From Caenorhabditis elegans (lineage: Eukaryota; Nematoda; Chromadorea; Rhabditida; Rhabditidae), in contig NC_003283.11 in assembly GCF_000002985.6 (NCBI RefSeq), positions 12,896,001-12,960,000 on the forward strand: DNA of 64,000 nucleotides. Reading direction: 5' to 3'. Below, one piece after another: positions 49,178-59,286 of the stretch. The position numbers and the translations under genes were made by a program. A model generated the notes under the pieces. It was not told the DNA's origin. It did not search any database and saw only the letters and a list, made by a program, of their open reading frames with translations. The stretch's first letter is position 1. Each line of letters begins with the position of its first letter.

Positions 49178-50790
49178 ATGCTAACTGCACTTATTTTACT
49201 TCAATTACTCATTCCACCGAGTTTTCAATTCATGTTCGGTGGTAGTGGTGGAGGAGGATGCGGATGTCCTTGTCCAGTTCCACCTCCCGTCCCGATTTGT
49301 GCTCCACAAACTATCTGTGCTCAACAAGCTCCGTGCTCATCTTCTTCATCATATTCACCATCATATTCTGCGTCATATGCTTCTGTTCCAGCTCCAGTTC
49401 CTTCGCCATTTTATCAAGTAAGTTGAAAAGTTGTTTGACGTTTTCGAAAACAAAACCGAGAATTTTTGACAACCTTACTAATGCAGACTGCTAAGTATCG
49501 CTTGGAATTTTCTTAGACTTTGTGCCTGCGTAGAAGGCGTGAGCATGTGAACACGTTCATTCTTACATAACTCCATAATTAATTTTCAGTCGGGTTGGTC
49601 GAATCCCATCCCTTCATATGCTTCTGCTCCAGCTCTTCCATCATATTCAACTGCATATTCCATGGCTCCTCCACCTCTTATCCTACCTTCGTCTCCTTCA
49701 TACGTAGCTCCAGTATCTGCTCCATCATACTCTCTAACTCCATCCATTTCCATTCCTGGGCCATTTCCACCGGCACCTCTTTATGTGCCACCTGCACCAC
49801 CAATGCCAATTGTGACTGATGGATATGATAAGTGAGTTTTATATAAGTTTTATACGAAATGTTCCGTGATATAGAATTTCAATCGTAACGTCTATTGCAA
49901 CAACTCCATCGTATTTGCAAAGTGGTTATGCTCCAGCTACAGTAAGATTTAGATATAAAATATTACTTTAACTTTTCTTAAATTCCAGCTAGCATATGAA
50001 AAGCAGTATGATGAAGAGAGTAGTCTGGAAGGAATGGCACCACCTCCACCCCCTCCTCCGCCAATTGATATACCAAAGTGAGTACCGCTCAAAATGAAGC
50101 GTTCGAAAATCATGTTACGTAAGATATGCTCTTTTGAACTTTTTTTTCAAAATTATTCGAGTTGGAAGATCTACAGGAAATGACTTAATTCTAGAAACAA
50201 TTGGAAAAATATGGAATAGTCGAATTAACTTTCAGTTTTTGGCTCACCACTAGAACTATCAAAAAAAAATTTTCAAACTTCCAGAGATGTCAAAACCTAC
50301 GACTACCGCACTTCAGAAGTTGTAAGCCATTCGGAAAACTATAAACCAGCGTTTGTTCCAAGTGAGATTATAATTGTTGCTTTTATATTTCCCTTCATTA
50401 TTTCCAGGTGCAAGTTATTTGGAAGATGTGTCAGAAGAAGGCCAATTAGTTGAAAAACAAGGGCATTGGTCTAAGGGATCAGATTCCCAGACTTCTTCAA
50501 AATATGGTCAATTTGAAAGTCGACATAATATTCTGAAACGAATGAAGACGGAGTCAATACCAAGAACCAATAACACTTGTAATTCAATAAAATTAGCAAA
50601 TGTGATGATGAGAGCTATTGTGGATGATGTTTCTGTATCAAAGAGAATGATTCAACATGCCACAAAGTCAGCGTTCGATGGTGCCAAATTTGATGTATTT
50701 TGTGCAATTGGAGAGTTCAGTTATAGTATTCACTCCCGCAAGTATTGTGAAGTGACGAAGCAGGAGGTCACTTGTTTTGCTTTCCGATAA
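49178..50790 (+). CDS. Ground-like (hedgehog-related) secreted protein
   Basis: Six exons (49178-49417, 49590-49831, about 49878-49941, about 49989-50078, about 50283-50361, 50408-50790) give about 365 residues. A signal peptide (MLTALILLQLLIPPSFQ) is followed by a Gly/Cys/Pro segment (GGGGCGCPCPVPPPVP), a long Ser/Tyr/Pro/Ala-rich linker with PPPPPPPP, and a C-terminal ground-like domain. That domain is recognisable by NNTCNSIKLANVMM, DDVSVSK, FDVFCAIGEFSYSIHSRKYC and VTCFAF, with the family's four cysteines. Nematode grl genes are hedgehog-related proteins without the autoprocessing Hog domain; many are expressed in epidermis or glia and act in extracellular matrix. The exact grl number is not claimed. 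A second Met upstream would need a non-ATG start, so 49178 is preferred. Confidence 0.9.
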
Positions 50791-51094
50791 TAATTGAATA
50801 TCTAGATCCGATTTATGTTTTTTTCCTGCATATTTATTATATGTAATAAATAAGAAACACATTAACAATCAAATAATTGCACGATTCCCGGTTGTGAAAA
50901 AGCGAAAGAAGGAACAATTGAGGCTTGAGAATTTAATTATACACGAATTAGAAACAAAAGGCCAGGCGATAGAAAATAAGGCAGTAAACGTCAATTAATA
51001 AACTCCATGGAAAAAAATAAATTAAGGCTATTTAACAAATCACAACGGTTTGGAGAGATATCACATTTTTAATACATCGATAGGTTCGATTCCA
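50791..51094. other. Convergent 3' spacer
   Basis: This is the 3' flank of the ground-like gene (ATAAATAAG near 50846) meeting the 3' flank of the ankyrin gene. No other feature was recognised. Confidence 0.45.
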
Positions 51095-54000
51095 TCACAA
51101 TAATTGTTTACCCATTTCTTGTAAATCATGAGGCAATAGTGCTCTGAACAAATTATCGAACATTTTGAGAGCATTCTGCAGAGTACTTGGAATTGATCGG
51201 GATAACCAAACATGTTGAAATTGGCCACGGACGCGTAGCATTCTAAAGAAAATCCGCATTATATTAACTACTATACGACAACTTTTTTCCAAACTTACGT
51301 ATTAGCCAAATCAGTGCGAATTGCAGGTGGCAAGTTAATAACTCCTACACGTCCTGGTGAATACGGTAACCCTTCTTCGAAGCTTTTCTTCCGATCGATT
51401 GGTTGGCTTCCATAGACACACATATATTGACCAAGCTTGCTTACGAGAACCATCAATTCGGTAACCAGACGAATCTCTTCCAAAACTAGAGCGAGATCGT
51501 AACTATATGGTAAAAGTTTGCTGGTAGCGTCCAAGACAGATGAAGTTCGTTTCAACTCGATACGGGCTTTTTTGAACACGACAGGGGTTAATCGTTCCAT
51601 ATTCATATTTTCTGGATTCAAAATCATCTCAACAAAAACTGAAATTGGCATCTTCTTGTTTGCAGACATTCCGAAAAGTGTAGTTTCCGATGTAGATGAA
51701 CTGTCAGCGTTTGGAGAACTACTACTGTTTGGCTTCCAGTATCCGTATGCATATTTTGTCAATTGATGCTCAACTTTGCCTAGAGTTTGAACTTGCTCAA
51801 ATAGACTAACCATGTCTCTGAAAATAATATTGTTTTAATTCATTAATGATATTTTAAAATTTACCCGTCAAGGAGCATGTGATGTGCTGCGATAACAGGA
51901 AGCAAAAATGCATATTTCTTCATATCAGTTGAGCTATTATACGCAACACCAACAGATGCAAGAAGGGACATGTATGAAAGGGAAGGAGGCATAGCTTCAC
52001 ATCCAGTGGATAAGTCGCAAACCATCGATCCAAGAACAGTCTGGCGATCACTCAGTTTTGCTGCCAAAAGTGCTTTCTTGGCAACTGATTCAGGTGAAGC
52101 ACACAAATATCCGTCGTCACCAGTCGAGAACTTAATTACAACAGAAACCCGAGGTGAAACATATCTTTCTACTTCAAATGGCCAAGTTCCTTCTACACAC
52201 AACGTAACGAATGGAGGAAGTGTAGAGAGAAGAGGCCCATTCTTTTCATCAACATGTGTGGAGAGATAAATACGTGGAATACGGCGTTGAATCGATGTCA
52301 AAACTGGAAAAAAGAGTTGTTATTAAGACTCTTTTCCAGTTATCTCACGTTTCCTATCTGCAATCAAAAGACTGGCAAGATTTGGTCCAAAATGAACTAC
52401 TTTGCATAATGGAAAGTCATCTAAAAATTGGTCGATGATAATTCTTGCTTGATCGCCCTCCAGATAATTTGATTGAGTATCAATTGACGGAACAAACTAT
52501 AAATAAATGAATTGCAATTATTTTTTCCTCAAATAGTTTTAACTGACAGTTATGAACAACTCCTGGCACACTTGCATCATGTGGAACAGTTCCCGATTTG
52601 TATATGGCAGTTGATAACGATCAGTGGTTCTTACTTCAAAATTAACGAATAAATAATTGGCTTTACAAGATGATAATCGAGTTGCTAATTTTAGGATCTG
52701 AAATAGGTTGGCATTTATATGTGCAATGTTTGAAGAAAAACATACAGTGTCAGGATTGAGGATTCTACATCCTGAAAAGTCTTGATATACAGCTCTGAAT
52801 GCTCGATCAGGTTGATCCCTAATAGTAAGTTCCTTGATTGTTCCGTCAGAGCTAATGTCAGTCAACTGTTTTGAAACACTATTCCCGTTGGAATGACTAT
52901 GATCTCCACTAGCATGTCCATTGGTTCCATTAGACGAATTGGAAACTCCGTTGCTAACTCCAGACTGCTTATGTTGTGCAAATTTGTGCAGCCGAACAAT
53001 TTGTACGAACGTTGCAAATGCGTGACGGATTCCAGCATAATCAGATCCAACAACTTCGACTCCTCTGATTGCATCGATTGTAAGTGTATATGAGCCAGAA
53101 GGACGTCCATCTTCAAACACTCCACATGTCACCTTTCCTTCCAATGAAGATGTTTCGTGATCTGCCAACCGATGTCCTGTAAGATGAGCTAGAATGGTGT
53201 TGAGTGAATAGTTCGGAGAAACATTACCTCTGTATTCTATATCGACTCCTACACTGATCAAAAGTGGCTTGCTGAGTTCTATAATTTGCATTACTTGTCG
53301 AGGATTGGCACTCGAACAATCATCAAAGTAGACTTTAAGTTTCCCGTCTTTCGGGAATTCAAAGTTCCGAGCAGAATGGGGCTTTATGGAAATAAGTTTT
53401 GGTTGAGGCCAAAGAAGATCTGTCCAAGAGTCGATTTCACCTTCAATGTACTTATCGTACTTGACGGAATCGTTGAAAATTTGGGTATTCAGAGTTTCTG
53501 TGCATGAAATCAAAGACATTCGATCGTCCATGTCATCAACTGATCTATGATGTCTAACATCTCTAGCTATTTGATCCATGCTGAGAAGTGATAGAAGAGA
53601 TGGATTGTGAGTTTCAGCAAGTGCAAAAGCATCTTGATCCTTTTTTGTTTTGAGTGCAGGATTTGCTCCGGAAGAAAGTAGAAGTTTCACAATTTCTGGA
53701 TCTGCTTTTCTCAGAATAGCAGTATGAAGAGGAGTCTCGTCTTTCGAATTTGCAAGATCAACAGTGGCGCCATTTGTGAGCAATGCTTTTACAACTTCCA
53801 ATGTAGCAAAATCAGCAGCCCAATTTAAAAGTGTATTCTTTGTTTGTGGCGTGTCGAACGAATCAACGTGTACTCCGGCACGAATAAGTTGGCATAGACG
53901 TTCAGTTCTGAAAAATTATTTATTTCTGTTTGGTCAAGATGGAGAAATTCGCTAAAGATGAATTGGCACGTATCAACTCGTTTCCCGAAAGACGTAACAA

Positions 54001-54656
54001 GTGGCCACTGCTGATGCAGGTATTTTTTGGATTTTATATGTATGCTAATGTTTAAAAAAAACAATTTAAGACACAGATGACAACAGGCCCTGGCAGCAGC
54101 ACACCTGGATTTTTCCCCCAACCACGTGCTCGTGATGATTCTAATATTGATGATGTGCCCTTGAAAAGCACCTACGTGGCGAAAATTCTTCAAGATCGTC
54201 AAGATGTAAAGACTGGTTAATTGATTAAAATGAATATTTCTTACTTGTTCATGTTAATTGACTGCAAAGCTTCTCGGACGAATGACAACCGAACATTTTC
54301 TGATTTGCAGCATTGATAGGCTGTTTTACCATCCAAGTTTTGTACACATGGATTTACACCTCCGGAAAGCAAAGAAGCTACACTATCAGCAGCATCTAAA
54401 ACTGTTATCTTGCTTAAAATCAAAATCTCAAAATATTACCTAGCTCAACAGCTTTATGAAGTAGTGTTCCTTCCTTGCAGCAAAGTTTATCGACTTGAAC
54501 GTGAAAGTCCGGTTGGTTCTCTGTAGTTTAACATATTGTTACAGTATACTTTTATTGAAACTTACTCATTTGTGACAAGATTGAGCAAATCACGTCCACT
54601 CGGCCGCTCTCAAGGCACTGCAAAAGTACCGGAGCGGCTTCTTCTTTTTCACCCAT
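51095..54656 (-). CDS. Ankyrin-repeat protein with hexosaminidase-like body
   Basis: Eight exons: 54656-54566, about 54520-54441, about 54396-54245, 53907 to about 52549, about 52498-52350, about 52304-51886, about 51817-51300 and about 51244-51095. The product is over 900 residues. The N-terminal third carries ankyrin repeats (GTLLHKAVEL, TLLNWAADFATLEVVKALLTNGA, ETPLHTAILRKADPEIVKLLLSSGANP). The middle resembles the N-terminal and start of the barrel domains of beta-hexosaminidases (SYTLTIDAIRGVEVVGSDYAGIRHAFATFVQI, then PDRAFRAVYQDFSG). No clear catalytic Asp-Glu pair was recognised, so enzymatic activity is doubtful. There is no signal peptide, so it is probably intracellular. TTTCAG directly before the start suggests trans-splicing. 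The intron between exons 3 and 4 hosts a small gene on the opposite strand. Confidence 0.82.
53939..54220 (+). CDS. Small nested gene, unknown protein
   Basis: This lies entirely inside the minus-strand intron 53908-54244 of the ankyrin gene, on the opposite strand. Exon 1 is 53939-54019 (27 codons), a 51-base intron with GTATTT donor and TTTAAG or CACAG acceptor follows, and exon 2 is 54071 (or 54077)-54220. The product is about 74-76 residues. It begins MEKFAKDELARINSFPERRN, has a Gly/Ser/Pro stretch (GPGSSTPGFFPQP), an acidic RDDSNIDDVPL and ends KILQDRQDVKTG. It has no signal peptide or membrane segment. The in-phase splice, the typical worm intron size and the composition support a real gene. 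I do not recognise the family. Each exon alone is too short for a simple open-frame scan. Confidence 0.65.
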
Positions 54657-56637
54657 GTCGCTGAAATTATAGATTTTTTGAGGTCGAATTCGTGTTAAAT
54701 ACAGGGTTAAAAGATGATCGACTAACACGTTCGAATCGTCGTAAAAATCACAGCAACACAATGATTGGTAATACAAAACGATTTAGCATACAAAAATCTG
54801 GAGAAGCAGACAAAATCCACGAAGATCGCAACAAACACGACAGCAGCGGAATTTGACCTTTCAAAAAAAAATAAACGTGAAATTGATTTTTTCCATAATG
54901 GAAATTATTATATTCGGGGGAATTTAAGATATATTTCAAACTGTGATTTCACAAAAACTATTCAATAAAAATCTTTGAATTTTGTTTCAGTTTCTCAAAA
55001 AAGTACGAAGATATCAATCGTATTTCAAAACCTACGTTAACTTTCCAAACTTGTTTCAAGAAAAATTTCAATAAGAATTGTATAAAAATGTTTTCAGTAT
55101 TATAGAACAAATATTCATAAACACGTTACCGAAACAAAAATCTTTGGGAATTTGCAACAAACAACTGGAAAGAGTTACCAAAAGTTGGCAAAAATTGGAA
55201 AAAATTGAAAAAAGTTGGTTGAGAAGTGGGTTAATTTGGCTGGTAAGTGACCACCAATTGCAGTGTTCCCGGCCTATGGTTTAACTAATATTCACGGCCA
55301 CGTAGCATTTGACATGTTGTGGGCCTCCTCCACAAGATGAGACGGCAGAGAAACATACGGTCTCTGCGTCTCTCACTCCTACATCTGATCTCATTTATTT
55401 TGCACATATTGATCTACCGTCCGGCTCTAGTATGTAGACATTTTTGTTGAACCTTTTGAAGTATAAGACATATAAAAATGTCTGTATACAAAAGAGTAAT
55501 TTAAAGGATAAATATCAACTCCAGTCGACAATGTAGTACTAAGTTAACTCAGTACTACATTGTCGATTTTTGAAGGTTTTTTGAATTTAAAAAAAGTTGG
55601 CTTAAAGTGAAAAGCGGCTAATGGAAAAACTTATTAGTTGAGTTAAAAGAGAGAAATTTCGGTCCAAAGATTACGCTGGCTACTACAGTACCCTCTTTAC
55701 TGAAGAGCTGATAACTACATAACAAAATGTTCAGTTTGAAATGATTAATATTTCTTTAGTTGACAATATTTTTCTAACCTGTAAGACAGACTAGTTGCAT
55801 GTCCCCAAAAGCTACATTGATTAGAAAGTCAAATAACAGTTCATGAAATACTTTTTTTAAAAGTTAGAAGAAAGTATTCACAAAATTGTTAGATATCTCA
55901 TATAAAATAAGTTCCCAATTGAAATATCAATTTCAGGTTTCAGGACTTAGTGGTATAGCCGGTTTAAGATGGCCAACTTGGAAATGTCAAAATCCCCATA
56001 ATTTTTTGTATATAGAAATGTAGTTCTTGTTAGTAAAAATTGTTTTAAATCTGCTTGTCATAATATTTGGTTAATAAAATTGTTGTATCTTTAAAGATAA
56101 CGGAGATTGTAAGGTTTTAATTAAGGGTGGCATGTAAAACCACAGCCATCAAGTTATGGTCGTATCTTTTTATTGAGAAGAGATATCAAAAAACTCTCAA
56201 CTTAAGAAATGTCTGTCTTTTTGTAATGCTCATTTTGTCAGTTTATCATTAGTCTCTATCTCAAACATGAACAGAGTTATATATGCTCAAAATCTATGAA
56301 GTGCATCCACTTTCTACAATCAAGGCTATAGCTGCTACAGTCTACCGTATCATCGATTTCTGCTCAAATTTAAGAACTCCTGTTGAAAACAACGGCAAGG
56401 TGGCCAGCAAGCAAACCGCGAGAGAGTTGGTACATTTCTTGTGAAGGAGACCGTGTACAGATTCCACGTCGCGCTGGCCGAGCCTTTGAGGACTAGTAAT
56501 ACGGTGGAGTGTCGTTAGCGCGCTCTGTTTAGCAAACATTTTTCATTTATTTTTAGGGTTTTCAAGAGAACATTTCAATAGTTTTCATCTGTTTTTTTTT
56601 GTATTTTTAACATTAGTTGTTTCAATTTTTTTCAGAA
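54657..56637. other. Two-kilobase spacer, head-to-head ankyrin gene and DTD gene
   Basis: TTTCAG (minus strand, 54666-54661) directly precedes the ankyrin gene start. A diverged repeat with AAGTTGGCAAAAATTGG and GTTGGTTGAGAAGTGGG lies at about 55170-55260; its words recall the 23188 element. A perfect 42-base hairpin is at 55525-55566. Open frames such as 56342-56539 (-) show no family features. TTTTTTTCAG at about 56626-56635 is the probable acceptor before the deacylase ATG. Confidence 0.45.
55525..55566. repeat. Perfect 42-base hairpin
   Basis: TCGACAATGTAGTACT pairs with AGTACTACATTGTCGA across a 10-base loop that itself reads AAGTTAACTC. There are no mismatches in the 16-bp stem. It is shorter than usual microRNA precursors. 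Confidence 0.75.
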
Positions 56638-57188
56638 ATGAAGGTAGTTCTTCAACGAGTTACTCGAGCTGCAGTCACCGTAGGTGATGAAGTGGTAAGA
56701 ATATATTAACCGTTATTGTTTAAAATATCATAATCAGGTAGGTTCCATTGGAAGAGGTCTGTGTGTGCTTGTCGGAGTTCATCGAGATGACACGGAAGAG
56801 GATATGAAGTATATCATTAGGAAAATTTTGAATCTACGAGTTTTCCCTGCTTCGGAACAAAAACCATGGGATAAATCAGTTATGGATCTCGATTTAGAAG
56901 TGCTGTCTGTCAGTCAGTTCACCCTTTACGGTCAGTTTAAAGTGAGTTTTGTCTAATATACTTAAACAAAACTATTCATATTATTTCGTTTTTTAGGGAA
57001 ATAAACTGGACTTTCATACCGCAATGGCCCCAACAGAAGCTTCAAAATTTTATGCTTCTTTTCTTGAAGCCATGAAAAAAGCTTACAAAGCTGATAAGAT
57101 TCAGGACGGCAAATTTGCAGCAATGATGAGCGTCGATATTGTAAATGACGGACCTGTTACAGTTACTTTTGATAGTAAAGAAAAATAA
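56638..57188 (+). CDS. D-aminoacyl-tRNA deacylase (DTD)
   Basis: Three exons (56638-56694, 56738-56941, 56997-57188) give 150 residues, the standard DTD length. It begins MKVVLQRVTRAAVTVGDEVVGSIGRGLCVLVGV as in bacterial and eukaryotic DTD. The two active-site signatures are present: SQFTLYG and the C-terminal GPVTVTFDS (Gly-cisPro motif). DTD removes D-amino acids and glycine mischarged onto tRNA, acting as a chirality checkpoint in the cytosol. The start follows a TTTTTTTCAG acceptor by two bases, which suggests trans-splicing. The next gene, eif-3.K, is 813 bases downstream, too far for a typical worm operon, although both serve translation. Confidence 0.95.
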
Positions 57189-58001
57189 TAAAAATTTGTT
57201 TTACTACTGTTGAATTTTGTACAATTTTGTTCATACAGCGGTTTGATTCCGTCATCATATCTTAATTATTTTCATATATTTATATTCTCTGGCAAAACCT
57301 CATATTACGTATACCTTAAATGCGAGTTTTCAATATCTTACGCACATTGGTCTCACCACGCAGACGACGACTTACTGTAACTTTTGTCGATTTATGGATT
57401 TTGCATTAAATTTTGATTATATAAATCGTAACAGAAATTTTTCCTTTAATTTGAAAATTATGAGGCAAATGTGGCCCTTAATTTGACACCAGTTACAGTA
57501 ACCCGATATCAGCGTGGCGAAACCCATACGCTGAGTTTTCCTCTAACAATAGTTTTTTCTTATTTCTAATGTAAATCTCATTAAAAACTGAAAAAAAAAC
57601 TTGGAAAAACGTCTCCATTTCAGTTTGTCTGATAGCAAATCGAGTTCACTGAAATCTCTTAACCCAAATGGGGAGTGCCTCTAAAATCGAGGAAGATCTG
57701 TGCAGGATATGCCTTCAGATTTATTCGATGCGCCTTTAAAACTATTGTTATTTTGATTGAGAAAATTTTTTTTCTTTCTCTTAAATATTTTTCTATCAGT
57801 TTTGATGTGTTCTGTAGCTTTTTTTCTAATTAATGGAGAAACTTAGCGTAATTTTAATCGATTTGACAAAAGATGTGCGCAACTTTATGCAAGATTTTTT
57901 TCACTTTGCGCAGGACTTCATCGAGTCTGTTCAGGAGTTTCACTCTACTTATTATTTCTCGCAGAGTTTCTTTTCTTCAATTGCTATAATTTGTTTTTAA
58001 G
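57189..58001. other. Spacer between DTD and eif-3.K
   Basis: This contains a degenerate inverted repeat at about 57330-57545 and the eif-3.K promoter region. TTTTTAAG directly precedes the eif-3.K ATG and could serve as a trans-splice acceptor. No gene is present. Confidence 0.45.
57330..57545. repeat. Degenerate palindromic repeat
   Basis: The left arm has TGGTCTCACCACGC and ACTTACTGTAAC. The right arm has GTTACAGTAACCC and GCGTGGCGAAACCCA, its approximate reverse complement. The words GTCTCNNCACG and TTACTGTAAC recur in common C. elegans palindromic elements. The many mismatches point to an old copy. Confidence 0.6.
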
Positions 58002-59111
58002 ATGTCGTTCGAGAAACTGCAAAAGGAATTGCACGAAGCTATCGAAGGAGTAAACCGATACAATCCGGAAAATGTTGCCGACTTGGCTGCCTGCGTTCAA
58101 GCTATGGTCAATGAAAACAAGTACGATAAAGATATCGTTTTGACCATTCTCAAGCTCTACCAGCTTAACCCGGAGAAGTAAGTATTCAAGAAGATTAATA
58201 AATTTCAAAGAGAATTTTTCACAGGTACGACGAGGCTGTTGTTCGACAAGTTTTGCTCAAGACGTTGATGGTTTTGCCATCGAGTGATTTCGCTCTCGCC
58301 AAGTGTCTCATCGACACCAACAGACTCGGATCTCAAGAACTTCGCAGAATCTTTGATCTTGGAGCTGTGCTCGAATCTTGCAACTTCGCTGTTTTCTGGA
58401 AATTGGTGAAGGGGGCGTATAAAGTGAGTTTTTACACTTTTCAAAGAATAGATTTATCTAATATTGAAACAAGTGAGCTTTTCAAAATCAAACCTTGTTT
58501 TGTGTGCATCTGAAACTCAGTATTTATTTCAATGCTGAATCTATTTATTTTTGGAATATTCTTTAATTTCGGCGTACGACTAATCAATTTTTAAAATTTC
58601 AGCCAACAACGAACCCAAATGAACCCTTCAAAGTTCCTGGCGAAGTCCCAAAAATGATCAAGCCAATGGTCGGATTCGAGGATGCTGTCAAGCACTGTCA
58701 GTTAAATATTATTTTTATTGCTTGACAATTTCAATACCAAGTTTTCAGATGCTTGTCGCGTCATCAGTGTTACGTTCCAAAAAATCGAAAAGAAAATGTT
58801 GAGCCGTCTTCTCGGCGGAGCCAGTGACAAGGAAGTTACCGCACTGGCACAATCATTCGGATGGGAAGCCAAGGAAAATGGAGATGTTTTCTTTGTTGCA
58901 AATCACGAAGGAACTATCAAAACAAGAAATATCGACGAGAAAATTCAATTCCCACGTGAGTATTATGCGTATTAGGTTTTTCAAACGATTTAAAAAATGT
59001 CCTAATAATCGAAGAACAAATTTAAAATGCCTAGTAAAATCTCAAGTGCATCTATCATTTTCAGATGTCGCCGATCTTCTGACCAGCATTCAACCCCCGT
59101 TGACTCTTTAA
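58002..59111 (+). CDS. eif-3.K: Translation initiation factor eIF3 subunit K
   Basis: Five exons (58002-58177, 58225-58423, 58603-58696, 58749-58955, 59065-59111) join to 240 residues, the expected size. The product starts MSFEKLQKELHEAIEGVNRY, contains the HAM/PCI-type helical repeats (NRYNPENVADLAACVQ, ENKYDKDIVLTILKLYQLNP, RRIFDLGAVLESCNFAVFW) and a C-terminal winged-helix-like end (HVADLLTSIQPPLTL). eIF3k is a non-core subunit of eIF3 that binds eIF3l; in C. elegans its loss is viable and increases endoplasmic-reticulum stress resistance (literature, from memory). It is convergent with the rhodanese gene, whose stop codon is 175 bases away. Confidence 0.96.
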
Positions 59112-59286
59112 TATCAATTATCACTGTCATTCAAATTATAATACCCTTGTTTCTGTTGTTCGGTTTTCCCCCGTTTCTATTCCCTTTCCTATTTATATTT
59201 CCTTTATGTTTTCATGAACTTTATTCAATATTCACTTTTACCCGCATTTTATGCATATAATATTTAACATGGATCTTCTTTTAGCG

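Noticed and set aside
51078-51100. GGTTCGATTCC resembling a tRNA T-loop
   Set aside because: No matching T-stem, anticodon arm or acceptor stem; it overlaps the 3' end of the ankyrin gene.
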